Assembly: GCA_964419145.1 (NCBI GenBank)
Contig: CAYQOM010000005.1
Coordinates: 62,001 to 126,000 of the forward strand
Length of the DNA: 64,000 bases
Direction of reading: 5' to 3'
Source of the DNA: UBA2336 sp964419145
Lineage (GTDB): Bacteria; Bacteroidota; Bacteroidia; Cytophagales; Cyclobacteriaceae
The first letter of the stretch is position 1. Each line of letters begins with the position of its first letter. Position numbers and translations under genes: made by a program. The notes under the pieces are model-generated. The model did not search any database. It saw nothing but the letters and a program-made list of their open reading frames with translations, and was not told where the DNA came from. This document shows, in pieces, positions 7,524 to 16,495 of the stretch.

Positions 7524-8840
7524 CTAATTCTCCTTGCCCATCTTAATCAGTCGCTCTACATCGTTGTTAACGGCCAGTATTAGCAGGCAGGTGGCCGTGC
7601 AAAACACAGGGCTGGTAATGCAGTGGTGCCCGTTCCAGCTGCCGTCATTGTTCTGTATTTTCACCAGGCGTCCGCTCATGTTGTCGTACCAGGTTTTCCA
7701 GGTTTGGTCTTTGCCGATAATCATACCTTCACCGGTTTGTAGATAACTTAGAAACTCTTCGCCTCCGTTGTTTCCAAAGCCATCCAGTACATCATCACGT
7801 TGCGCGGTTTGCTTGGCGGAGTTGTACACTTCGTAGGCAGTTGAATACCGTATGGCTTCATCTTTGGTGAACCCAATCTTCTCCAGGTTTTCGGCAGATG
7901 GCGCAGCACTTGGTGAAAGTTGGCCGTTGCGTTTGGCCTCTTCCATTTCTTCTTGCACCCTGCGCGCTTCTTTGGCACTGGCGCGTGTTGAACCGGAAAC
8001 GGAATACAACACAATACCTGCTCCACGGTCGGTACGGGATTGACCGGTTTTTGCATCGTAATTTCCTTTCTGGAATTCGCGCGCTTTCACTAAAGCGTCT
8101 TCGTCTACGTTGGCACCAGTAGCTTGCGCAGCTTCAAGCGCAGTGGTAGCAAAGGAAGATTGCAACACACCGGCCCAACCATCACCAGCCATGCTTCCGT
8201 CACGATCTTGTGCGCGTTGTATTTTGGCCACGCACGTATTCAGGTTTTTCTTTACGCGTGCCTGCAGCGTTTTGTTGTGTTCGGTGTGCTCCACCATGTT
8301 CGACAAAAACTGTGAGGCCAGTACCACATCAATGTTGGCGCCCAGCTTGGTTTGAATTTGCGTGCCGGTAAGTTCGGTTATGTTGTAGGTAGCCGCAGGC
8401 GATTGCTCCACCGCACGCAGAATATACTCAAGCGCTTTACTAAGTTGTGTTGCATATTCGCCTTTGGTGAGGGTGCTGCCGCTGCGCAGAATGGCCATGG
8501 CTACCATGCTGGTTGTGGCCGGGTCGGTTTGTACGGCATGCGGGTCCATAATGTGCTGCCGTGAGTGACTGCCTGCACCCCAGCCACCGTTTTCGTGTTG
8601 GGCCTGGGTAAGCCAGGTAAGCCCGCGGTTGACGGCAAGCCTTACATTTTCGGGTGTGTTGTACAGCAAATCGTTATCGGAACTTTCTTCACCCATTACG
8701 GTGCGAAACACACAACCTTTCGGGATTTCGCGTAAGGTGCTGTGTGTTGACGAGTGTGTTTCTTTCAGGGTGAAGGCGGCTAGTGAAAACACGAGCGCAC
8801 CGGTACCCAGAATAAGCGGAAGGAATCTGAACTTCTTCAT
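7524..8840 (-). CDS. Exported prenyltransferase/squalene-oxidase-repeat (alpha/alpha-toroid) protein
   Basis: The product (438 residues from the MKKFRF start; an ATG two codons earlier is also possible) begins with a signal peptide or membrane anchor (FLPLILGTGALVFSLAAFTL). The body repeats the pattern of terpene-cyclase and prenyltransferase-like toroids: RGLTWLTQAQHENGGWGAGS near residue 70, an SMVAMAILRSG helix, DRDGSMAGDGWAG in the middle and NNDGSWNGHHC near the end. These are QW-like blocks. The acidic DxDD motif of squalene-hopene cyclases is not visible, so terpene cyclisation is unlikely; secreted relatives are known only as repeat proteins. Fold call is fair, function unknown. A terminator follows at 7479-7504. 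Confidence 0.7.
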   Translation of the reverse strand: MKKFRFLPLILGTGALVFSLAAFTLKETHSSTHSTLREIPKGCVFRTVMGEESSDNDLLYNTPENVRLAVNRGLTWLTQAQHENGGWGAGSHSRQHIMDPHAVQTDPATTSMVAMAILRSGSTLTKGEYATQLSKALEYILRAVEQSPAATYNITELTGTQIQTKLGANIDVVLASQFLSNMVEHTEHNKTLQARVKKNLNTCVAKIQRAQDRDGSMAGDGWAGVLQSSFATTALEAAQATGANVDEDALVKAREFQKGNYDAKTGQSRTDRGAGIVLYSVSGSTRASAKEARRVQEEMEEAKRNGQLSPSAAPSAENLEKIGFTKDEAIRYSTAYEVYNSAKQTAQRDDVLDGFGNNGGEEFLSYLQTGEGMIIGKDQTWKTWYDNMSGRLVKIQNNDGSWNGHHCITSPVFCTATCLLILAVNNDVERLIKMGKEN

Positions 8841-8939
8841 ATGCATTGTATTTGAGTTACAATGCCTGAGATGCAGTGGGGGTCACGATTCCATAAGGAA
8901 TTTTAAGAAATATATTGGGGTGTCCCGCCTGATCGGACG

Positions 8940-9235
8940 GGTAGCAATCCCACATTAAATAGTGAGTGCTAAACGTTGAGCATGGGATTGCTTCACTCCA
9001 TTCCACATCCAACGCTTCCGTTCGCAATGACGTAGAAATTTTTCGTCATTGCGAGGAACGATACTAAGATCTTTAGCATGAGGCGAATCGTTGGCGTGAC
9101 GAAGCAATCCCAGGCTAAATAGTGAGAATTAAACGTGGAGCATAGGATTGCCTGCCTGTTCGGCAGACAGCCTTCACTCCAGCGGACATCCCGTGCTTAT
9201 GTTCTGCATGCAGCAGGTAGGCGCAATGACGACAA
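8940..9235. repeat. Intergenic palindromic repeat element, two related copies
   Basis: The 398-base gap 8847-9244 holds no convincing gene. Copy A (about 8946-8999) and copy B (about 9104-9182) share the frame AGCAATCCCA...TAAATAGTGAG...TAAACGT.GAGCAT.GGATTGC, each an inverted repeat closing on itself (AGCAATCCC with GGGATTGC). Between them a 10-base perfect stem (CGCAATGACG 9023-9032 / CGTCATTGCG 9044-9053) is followed by the GAGGAACG...GTGACGAAGCAATCCC wording typical of dispersed genomic palindromes. Copy B has an insertion that includes CTGCCTGTTCGGCAGACAG, itself a hairpin. It lies just after the permease operon. Confidence 0.8.
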
Positions 9236-9244
9236 TAAAAAAAA

Positions 9245-11677
9245 TTACTCACTCCTCAACGAATCCACCGGGTTACCCATAGCGGCACGCAGCGCCTGGA
9301 AGCTGATGGTAAACAACGCGACCACCAGCGCCAGCAAGCCGGCACCTCCAATTATCCACGGATTAAAATCAATTCGGTACGCAAAGCCCGATAGCCAAAA
9401 CTCTTGCAGCAAGTATAACGTAAGCGGTATAGCCAGCACGAAGGCAATAATAATTAACCGGGCGAAATCTTTGCTCAGCAGTAACACCAACTGACTTACC
9501 GAAGCGCCCATTACTTTGCGCACGCTTATTTCCTTGGCGCGTTGTTCAGCTGAATAGGTGGCCAGTCCTAACAGACCGAGGCACGCGATGATGATGGCCA
9601 GTCCGGTGAAGATGATAAACACCTGGCCCATGCGTTCTTCGGCTTTATATTTTGCTGCAAAATTTGAATCGAGGAAGCTGTACTCGAAGGGTGCTTGTGG
9701 CGCATATTTTTTCCAGATGGATTCTACCAATTCAATGTTGCGCCTGATGTCATCGGATGAAAAGCGAATACCCGCTTCAAAGTTGGGCTCATTGCCTAAG
9801 ATCACAATCATTGGCCGTATGTTATTTTTCAACGATTCGTAATTGAAATTTTTGATCACCCCGATTACGTCCAGTTCATTTCCTTCCATGGTATTGAATC
9901 GCGACAAAATCTTTTTGCCTTCATGCGAATCCCAACCTAACTGGCGCATAGCCGCTTCGTTAATCAAACATGCTGCGGTATCTGTTTTGAAGTCGCGTGA
10001 GAAGTAACGGCCGGCTGCCAGTTGATACCCCATGGTTTCCAATGCATCGTAGTCGGCTACGTATACGGTGAGCAATTGATCTTGGCCGGTTTCAGTAATT
10101 CGAAAAACTGAACTCCAATCGATATTGGGAGGCATGCGGTTAACAAACGTGACGTGCTCTATTTCCGAATATTGCTTGAGTTCGTTTTTAAACGCTTCAC
10201 CATTTTTTTCAAGGTTCATGGTGTGCAACAATGTCATGATGTTCCGCTTATCAAAACCCAGGTTTTGCTGTTGCACAAATTTGAGCTGTTGAAACACCAT
10301 CAGTGTAGAAATAATCAACCCAATGGAAGCAAAAAACTGGAACACCACCAGTGCGTTGCGAATGCCGGAGCTTTTGAAGCCAGCGCGTACTTTTCCTTTC
10401 AGCACTTCTGCCGGTTTAAAGGCCGTGAGGTAGAAGGCTGGGTAACTTCCGGCCAACGCACCGATGATCAGGGTGAAAACAAATAGTCCACCCAGGAACA
10501 TCGGACTGAGCAATGAGGAGAACGCAATATCTTTAGCAGTGATGGAATTAAAGAAATTCAAGGATAACGATACCAGCATCAACGCGAACACAACGGCCAG
10601 TATGGTATACAGGTATGATTCCATCATAAACTGACCTACGAGTTTGTGTCGCAGGGCGCCAATGGTTTTGCGTATGCCCACTTCCTTGGCTCGGTTGGCG
10701 GCCCGTGCGGTGCTCAGGTTCATGAAGTTGATGCACGCCAGCACAATGAGGAAAATGGCGATCAAACCAAATAAATATAAATACCGGATGTTTCCGTTAG
10801 GTTCAAGTTCATCCGTAAATTGAGAATGCAGGTGTATATCAATTATCGGTTGTGAACTATAGCGAATAAAGTTTCCACTTTGCTCCAGCTGTGCCATATT
10901 CATTTGCATGAACTGTTCCACTTCCTTGGAGATGTAAGTGTTGGTAAAATGGGTATACATGTTATCAACATCGGCAATGGATGTGTTCGGCCTGATTTTA
11001 AAGTAAGTGATTACCGTACTGTTCAACCAAATCGGGTAATTGAGTTGTTGCCACGTGGTGATGGAAAGCAGAAAATCGAATTTCAAATGCGAGTTGTGCG
11101 GAGTGTCCGCCACGATACCAGTCACTTCGGCTTTGTTTTCGCCCTGGCTGCCGATGAAAAACATTTTTCCGATGGGCGAGAGATCACCGGGTCCGGTGTA
11201 CCCAAAATACTTCTTTGCAGTAGATTCAGAGATTACCACTTTGTTCGGACCGTTCAATACAGTTTTTGGATTGCCGACCAACAATTGAAAATTGAAAAAG
11301 TCAAAGAAGTTTGAATCGGCCAGTAAAAATCGGTTTTCGGTAAAGTTTTTATCCTCATACCGAACCGGAATGGTGCTCCATTTTGAAATACGCACGGCAG
11401 ATTCAACAGCCGGCACATCTTTTAACATGGCTTCCATCATGGGAATGCCGGTGTACGCGGTTTGAAAGTCCTGCCCGTTTAGCCGGGCTGACATCACGCT
11501 TCGGTACATACGGTCGGCATCGGTGTGAAAGCGATCGTAGCTTGCTTCATCAACAATGTAGAGGATTAGCAGCAGGGTGCTGGTAATGCCCAGGGTAAGA
11601 CCGAACAGGTTTATGGCCGAGTAAACTTTCTGGCGACTGAGAATGCGAAGGGTGGTGATGATGTAATTGCGAAGCAT
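9245..11677 (-). CDS. ABC transporter permease, FtsX/MacB-like (fourth gene of the operon)
   Basis: An 810-residue permease in the Bacteroidota layout: an N-terminal helix (NLFGLTLGITSTLLLILYI, about 22-42) followed by DEASYDRFH, a MacB-type periplasmic domain, a first FtsX domain with three helices from about residue 285 (ACINFMNLSTARA, AKEVGIRKTIGA), a second periplasmic domain, and a C-terminal FtsX domain (GLLGLATYSAEQRAKEISVRKVMG). It ends NPVDSLRSE. It should sit in the inner membrane and move or extract substrates using a separate ATPase. It is last in a four-permease operon, 18 bases after the previous gene; no ATPase is encoded here. Confidence 0.92.
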   Translation of the reverse strand: MLRNYIITTLRILSRQKVYSAINLFGLTLGITSTLLLILYIVDEASYDRFHTDADRMYRSVMSARLNGQDFQTAYTGIPMMEAMLKDVPAVESAVRISKWSTIPVRYEDKNFTENRFLLADSNFFDFFNFQLLVGNPKTVLNGPNKVVISESTAKKYFGYTGPGDLSPIGKMFFIGSQGENKAEVTGIVADTPHNSHLKFDFLLSITTWQQLNYPIWLNSTVITYFKIRPNTSIADVDNMYTHFTNTYISKEVEQFMQMNMAQLEQSGNFIRYSSQPIIDIHLHSQFTDELEPNGNIRYLYLFGLIAIFLIVLACINFMNLSTARAANRAKEVGIRKTIGALRHKLVGQFMMESYLYTILAVVFALMLVSLSLNFFNSITAKDIAFSSLLSPMFLGGLFVFTLIIGALAGSYPAFYLTAFKPAEVLKGKVRAGFKSSGIRNALVVFQFFASIGLIISTLMVFQQLKFVQQQNLGFDKRNIMTLLHTMNLEKNGEAFKNELKQYSEIEHVTFVNRMPPNIDWSSVFRITETGQDQLLTVYVADYDALETMGYQLAAGRYFSRDFKTDTAACLINEAAMRQLGWDSHEGKKILSRFNTMEGNELDVIGVIKNFNYESLKNNIRPMIVILGNEPNFEAGIRFSSDDIRRNIELVESIWKKYAPQAPFEYSFLDSNFAAKYKAEERMGQVFIIFTGLAIIIACLGLLGLATYSAEQRAKEISVRKVMGASVSQLVLLLSKDFARLIIIAFVLAIPLTLYLLQEFWLSGFAYRIDFNPWIIGGAGLLALVVALFTISFQALRAAMGNPVDSLRSE

Positions 11678-11695
11678 GGTCTATAATAAATAGAA

Positions 11696-14068
11696 TTATT
11701 CGTTTCGTAAACTGTTTACCGGGTTACTGGTGGCTGCACGTAGGGCCTGTGTACTCACAATAATGAGCGCAACAATCAATGCTGAAAGTCCGGCTAGCGG
11801 AAATATCCACCAGGCAATAGTAATGCGGTAAGGATATTCTTCTAAAAATCTGGAGAAGAACCACCAGGCAAAAGGTGCAAAAAGCACAAAGGCAATAATG
11901 ACCAACCGGGAAAAGTCTTTGGAGATAAGTAATACCAATCCCGTTACTGTGGCTCCCAATACTTTTCTGATGCTCACTTCTTTTGAACGTTGTTCGGCCG
12001 TGAAGGCAGCCAAACCAAATAAACCCAATGCGGTGATGGTAAGCGCCAGTGCGGCAAACACTTTTGCCAGGTTGCTGGTCAGGTTAATGGATGCAAATTT
12101 CTTTTCAAACTCCACATCAGCAAAGCGGTAGGCAAATGGGTAGGTGGGGTTTAAACGTTTAAATACATCTTCCACTTTGCCGATGGCTCCGGGTAAGTCC
12201 GCAGTTTTTTCCAGGCGAATGGTGATGGTGCTGGTCCAATCGGGAATGAAGGCGGCCATCATGGGCGAAACCGGTTCATAGGGAGAGCTCATGATGACGT
12301 TCTCAATAACTCCGATGACGGTCAGTTCACTGTCGTTCATGCTTAGAGTTGCGCCAATGGGTTCTTCCAATTGCATCATCTCAACCGCAGCCTGATTGAT
12401 GATAACCCCAGAAGAATCGCTTGCAAACTCAGGGGAGAAGTCGCGACCTTCAATTAATTTCATGCCCATGGTTTTCACATAATCATACTCGGTAGCAATG
12501 GTAGTGAATACAACGCGTGTTCCGGGCGCCATACCGGGCCACTCTACAATGTTGTTTGAGAAGATGGAGGTTATGGGGCTGTTGGATTTGGTAACACTTT
12601 TTACTGCACCAGTACTTAATAGCTCATTTTTGATGGTTTGGTAATTCGTTTCTAGCTCACCGTTTGTCCACACCATCATCAGGTTTTCCCGATCATAGCC
12701 AATCTCGCGATCTTTTACGTGCATGATCTGTTGATAAATGACAATGGTTCCAATTATCAGGAAGATGGAGAAACCAAACTGCAGGGTTACCAGAATTTTT
12801 CGGGGCAGACTGGCATATTTTCCGGTTTGAATTTTTCCCTTAAGTACCTTAACCGGTTGAAACGATGATAAATAAAATGCCGGATAGCTTCCAGCCAACG
12901 TACCGGTAATCAAAATCAACAGGGCCGCTCCAGTCCATAGGTATGGATTGCTGTAGTCGATGAAAAGTTTTTTGCTCACCAGCGTATTGTACATTGGCAA
13001 AGAGAGTTCCACCAATACTACAGCTACCAGAAAAGCAAATGTGGTAATCAGAAGTGATTCACCCAGAAATTGAAAGACAAGTTCCTTTTTTCGCGAACCG
13101 ATGCTTTTGCGAATGCCCACTTCACGTGCACGTTTTTCTGAGCGTGCCGTGGCCAGGTTCATGAAATTGATGCAGGCAATGATGAGCACAAAAATGGCAA
13201 TAGCACCAAATAGCTTTACGTATTCGATCATGCCACCTGCCACTTTTCCATTCTCGAATTTCGAGTACAACCTCAAATCCGTAATGGGGTGCAAGAAAAC
13301 TTCCGGGTTAGGCAAGGTATCCGGTGTATTTTTCAATACAATATCCCGAATGGAAGCGGTAACTTCTTCTTGTGTGCTGCCTTGTTCAAGTTCCACATAC
13401 ATCTGGAAGGAATTGTTTTGCCAGTTTTCGCGTGAATTGCGAACCCAAGGCATGATGGACTCATAGTAAGCGAAGGGAATAAGATAATCGTAATTCGAAA
13501 AGGTAGTTTGATCGGGAAAGTCCTTCAAAACTCCGGTTACTTTCAACTCGCGGTCGTTGTCGAGTTTTACCATCTTGTTCAACGGTTCCTCATCGCCAAA
13601 AAGGGCTTTGGCCACACTTTCGGTCAGCACAATTGAATTCTGATCATCTAATGCTGTGTTGACATCACCCTGTATCAACGGAAAGGTGAACATCTTTAAA
13701 AAATCTTCGCTAACGGCAAGTCCTACTTTGGTGATTTTATTTTCATCAACCGTCAGTAAAAACCCTTCACCCCAATTGGTGATTACCGTGTGTTTGATTT
13801 TAGGTGAATGTGATGGAAGTGCTTCTTTTAGTGGATAGGGGAGCGCGATTTGTGATCCTCTTTGACCTGAAAACGTTTGGTTTAACATGACCTTGTACAG
13901 GTTTTCACGCTTTTCATGAAAGCGATCAAACTGGTATTCATCAGCAATCCATAGCATGATTAAAATGCTGCAGGCAATGCCAATGGACAAACCAAAGATG
14001 TTGATGAATGAATACGTAAAATTTCGTTGAAGATTACGCAGGGCGATTTTTAGGTAGTTCAGGAGCAT
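11696..14068 (-). CDS. ABC transporter permease, FtsX/MacB-like (third gene of the operon)
   Basis: The 790-residue product has the same plan as its neighbours: MLLNYLKIALRNLQRN start, first helix FGLSIGIACSILIMLWIADE, MacB-type periplasmic domain, FtsX domain beginning ACINFMNLATARSEKRAREV, a second periplasmic domain and a C-terminal FtsX domain (LGLFGLAAFTAEQRSKEVS), ending NPVNSLRNE. It starts 12 bases after the 14081 gene ends and its own stop is 18 bases before the next start, so it is part of one mRNA. The central sequence differs clearly from its neighbours, so these are old paralogues, not recent duplicates. The substrate is unknown. Confidence 0.92.
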   Translation of the reverse strand: MLLNYLKIALRNLQRNFTYSFINIFGLSIGIACSILIMLWIADEYQFDRFHEKRENLYKVMLNQTFSGQRGSQIALPYPLKEALPSHSPKIKHTVITNWGEGFLLTVDENKITKVGLAVSEDFLKMFTFPLIQGDVNTALDDQNSIVLTESVAKALFGDEEPLNKMVKLDNDRELKVTGVLKDFPDQTTFSNYDYLIPFAYYESIMPWVRNSRENWQNNSFQMYVELEQGSTQEEVTASIRDIVLKNTPDTLPNPEVFLHPITDLRLYSKFENGKVAGGMIEYVKLFGAIAIFVLIIACINFMNLATARSEKRAREVGIRKSIGSRKKELVFQFLGESLLITTFAFLVAVVLVELSLPMYNTLVSKKLFIDYSNPYLWTGAALLILITGTLAGSYPAFYLSSFQPVKVLKGKIQTGKYASLPRKILVTLQFGFSIFLIIGTIVIYQQIMHVKDREIGYDRENLMMVWTNGELETNYQTIKNELLSTGAVKSVTKSNSPITSIFSNNIVEWPGMAPGTRVVFTTIATEYDYVKTMGMKLIEGRDFSPEFASDSSGVIINQAAVEMMQLEEPIGATLSMNDSELTVIGVIENVIMSSPYEPVSPMMAAFIPDWTSTITIRLEKTADLPGAIGKVEDVFKRLNPTYPFAYRFADVEFEKKFASINLTSNLAKVFAALALTITALGLFGLAAFTAEQRSKEVSIRKVLGATVTGLVLLISKDFSRLVIIAFVLFAPFAWWFFSRFLEEYPYRITIAWWIFPLAGLSALIVALIIVSTQALRAATSNPVNSLRNE

Positions 14069-14080
14069 GGATTTATCTGA

Positions 14081-16471
14081 TTATTCGTTTCGTAATGCGT
14101 TTACCGGATTGGCCAAGGCCGCTTTCAGCGCCTGGAAGCTGATGGTGAGTAAGGCAATGAGTATGGAAGCTGCACCGGCAGCCATGAAAATCTGCGGACC
14201 GATTTTAATGCTATACTGAAAATCCTGTAGCCATTTTTGCATCACAAAATAGGATGCGATGCTGGCCAGCACAAAGGAAATAATAATGAGTACAATAAAC
14301 TCGGCTGACAGCTTGTATAAAATGTTTCCATTGCTGGCACCCAATACTTTGCGAATGCTGATCTCCTTCTGGCGTTGCTCGGCCGTAAAGGCAGAAAGTG
14401 CAAATAAGCCAAGTCCCGCAATGATCATGGCCAGCACCGTAAAGTGGGTAAACATGTTGGCGAAGGCCTGCTCGTTCCGATACAGGTTGGCGAATTGCTC
14501 ATCCAGAAATGCATATTCGAACGTTGTTCCGGAGTTTATGTTCTTCCAGGTAGTTTCGATAAAGGCAATGGTGCTACTAATATTTTCAGCTTTTACCTTA
14601 ATCGCCATGGAAGGGTTGTTGGCATTGTAAACCATGAACAAGGGCTCAACCTTGTGCCGAATAGTGGCAAAGTGAAAATCTTTCACCACACCTACTACGG
14701 TGTAGTACGTTACGTCTGTTGCCGGGTTCGGTCCCGATTGCAACCCGATTTTTTTTCCTACAGCATCCGGCCATTCCAGCAGACGTGTCATTTCTTCGTT
14801 GATGATGATCGAGAGGGAATCATTATAGTCCAATGAAAAGTTTCTTCCGCTGGCCATTTCCATGCCCAGGGTAGAAATAAAATTCTCATCGATGGCCATT
14901 ATGCTTACAATAAAATTGGTTTCGTTGCTGAAGCCCTCGGGCTGAATGCCTGTGCGTCCCAGTTGCTGACCAATTCGGGTAGAGGACGTGCCTACCGACA
15001 GCACATCGGTATTGCGTTGAAGTTCTGTTTTGAGCGCTGAGGCATTGCTCAGGTTTTGTCCGTTTTGAGCTAACGTAATAATCTGATCGCGTTTGTAACC
15101 GAGGTCAGCTGTGTAAATGAAATTCATTTGTTGATACACAATGCCGGTACCCACCATTAAAGCAATGGAAATGGTAAATTGCAACACCACAAGCGCTTTG
15201 CGCAACTGTGTTCCGCTGGCTGAGTTTTTAAAGGCACCTTTTAATACCATTACCGGTTTAAATCCCGATAGGACAAATGCAGGATATAACCCAGCCACCA
15301 ACCCAACCAAAATGATCAAACCGATGAACACCGAAATATTTTCGGGTTGAAAAATGACATGCGCATCTGCAAAGCGTTGATAAATGTTATTTAGTGTGGG
15401 GGTGATGATAAAGACAATGCCAAGGGCAAGAAAACCTGCCAATGCAGTAACCACAATGGATTCGGTAAGGTGCTGTCCGATAAGTTGCGTGCGCACGGCA
15501 CCAATTACTTTGCGCATGCCCACTTCTTTGGCACGACCGGTTGATTTTGCCGTAACCAGGTTGGTGAAGTTAACGGCAGCGAGGATGAGAATAAGTCCGG
15601 CAATAATGGAAAGCACATACACATTCAATACATCCGATTTATTGGCGTTGCTTTCAAAGAGAATCTCTTTTGAATGCAGGTGAACCTCTGGCATGGGTTG
15701 AACAACCGGTGTAAAAAATTCAAAGGCGTTATTCTTTTTGGCAATCGCCTGGAGTTTTGGATTTAATTCATCAGGGTTTGTCGGGCGATCCAATAATAAA
15801 TAGGTGAACTGATTAATGCCCTGCCACGATTGCAAAAACTGACGGTAGCCTTCTTCATCTTGCGAGGGTGTCATGGAACGCAACAGGTCGAACTGAATGT
15901 GTGAATTTTTTGGTGGATCGGCCACCAGCGCCACTACATGTAAATCCAGGTTTTGATTCAGGCGCACCACTTTGCCGATGGGATTTTCCTTTCCGAACAA
16001 CCGTGTTGCCAGCGTTTGGGTAATGGCTATGGTGTTGGGCTCGTCCAGTACACCTTCTTTTTTTCCATCAATAATCTCAAAATCGAAAATTTCAAAGAAC
16101 GAAGATTCCGTACGGAAACCGGCATCGCACCGCAGCAGGTTATCTTCATAACTCAGGTCGAGTCTGCCGCCACCGCTGATGCGCACACTGTTGATTACTT
16201 CCGGAAGTTCTTCTTCCACAGCAGGGCCCAACGCAGGTTGCGTTACCCCAACCAGTTTGCTGCTCACGCCTTCGGCACTATCGATGGTGAGTACGCGTGC
16301 AATGTTTTTATAGTTTTTATGGAAGGTATCGTACGACAGGTCTTCCTGAACAAACAAGTAAATAACCAGGGAGGCCGCGAGCCCAAAAGCCAGCCCCGCA
16401 ATTTTAATAATGGAATACCCTTTTTGCTTTAGCAGGTTTCGAATGGCGATGAGAAAATAACTTTTTAGCAT
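14081..16471 (-). CDS. ABC transporter permease, FtsX/MacB-like (second gene of the operon)
   Basis: A 796-residue permease: MLKSYFLIAIRNLLKQKGYS start, first helix AGLAFGLAASLVIYLFVQEDLSYDTFH, periplasmic MacB-like domain, first FtsX domain (AAVNFTNLVTAKSTGRAKEV; note AVNFTNL where the others have ACINFMNL), second periplasmic domain with VVGVVKDFHF, and C-terminal FtsX domain (GLGLFALSAFTAEQRQKEIS). It ends NPVNALRNE, with Ala where the family has Ser. It begins 24 bases after the upstream permease and ends 12 bases before the next. Same inner-membrane role assumed as for the other members. Confidence 0.92.
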   Translation of the reverse strand: MLKSYFLIAIRNLLKQKGYSIIKIAGLAFGLAASLVIYLFVQEDLSYDTFHKNYKNIARVLTIDSAEGVSSKLVGVTQPALGPAVEEELPEVINSVRISGGGRLDLSYEDNLLRCDAGFRTESSFFEIFDFEIIDGKKEGVLDEPNTIAITQTLATRLFGKENPIGKVVRLNQNLDLHVVALVADPPKNSHIQFDLLRSMTPSQDEEGYRQFLQSWQGINQFTYLLLDRPTNPDELNPKLQAIAKKNNAFEFFTPVVQPMPEVHLHSKEILFESNANKSDVLNVYVLSIIAGLILILAAVNFTNLVTAKSTGRAKEVGMRKVIGAVRTQLIGQHLTESIVVTALAGFLALGIVFIITPTLNNIYQRFADAHVIFQPENISVFIGLIILVGLVAGLYPAFVLSGFKPVMVLKGAFKNSASGTQLRKALVVLQFTISIALMVGTGIVYQQMNFIYTADLGYKRDQIITLAQNGQNLSNASALKTELQRNTDVLSVGTSSTRIGQQLGRTGIQPEGFSNETNFIVSIMAIDENFISTLGMEMASGRNFSLDYNDSLSIIINEEMTRLLEWPDAVGKKIGLQSGPNPATDVTYYTVVGVVKDFHFATIRHKVEPLFMVYNANNPSMAIKVKAENISSTIAFIETTWKNINSGTTFEYAFLDEQFANLYRNEQAFANMFTHFTVLAMIIAGLGLFALSAFTAEQRQKEISIRKVLGASNGNILYKLSAEFIVLIIISFVLASIASYFVMQKWLQDFQYSIKIGPQIFMAAGAASILIALLTISFQALKAALANPVNALRNE

Positions 16472-16495
16472 ATAGATATGGTGTATGAGGTTTGG

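Noticed and set aside
10880..11314. 144-codon plus-strand frame inside a permease gene
   Set aside because: Same reason: it lies antisense to a conserved periplasmic domain.
15953..16432. 159-codon plus-strand frame inside a permease gene
   Set aside because: Shadow of the FtsX-type coding sequence on the minus strand; no motif or start context.
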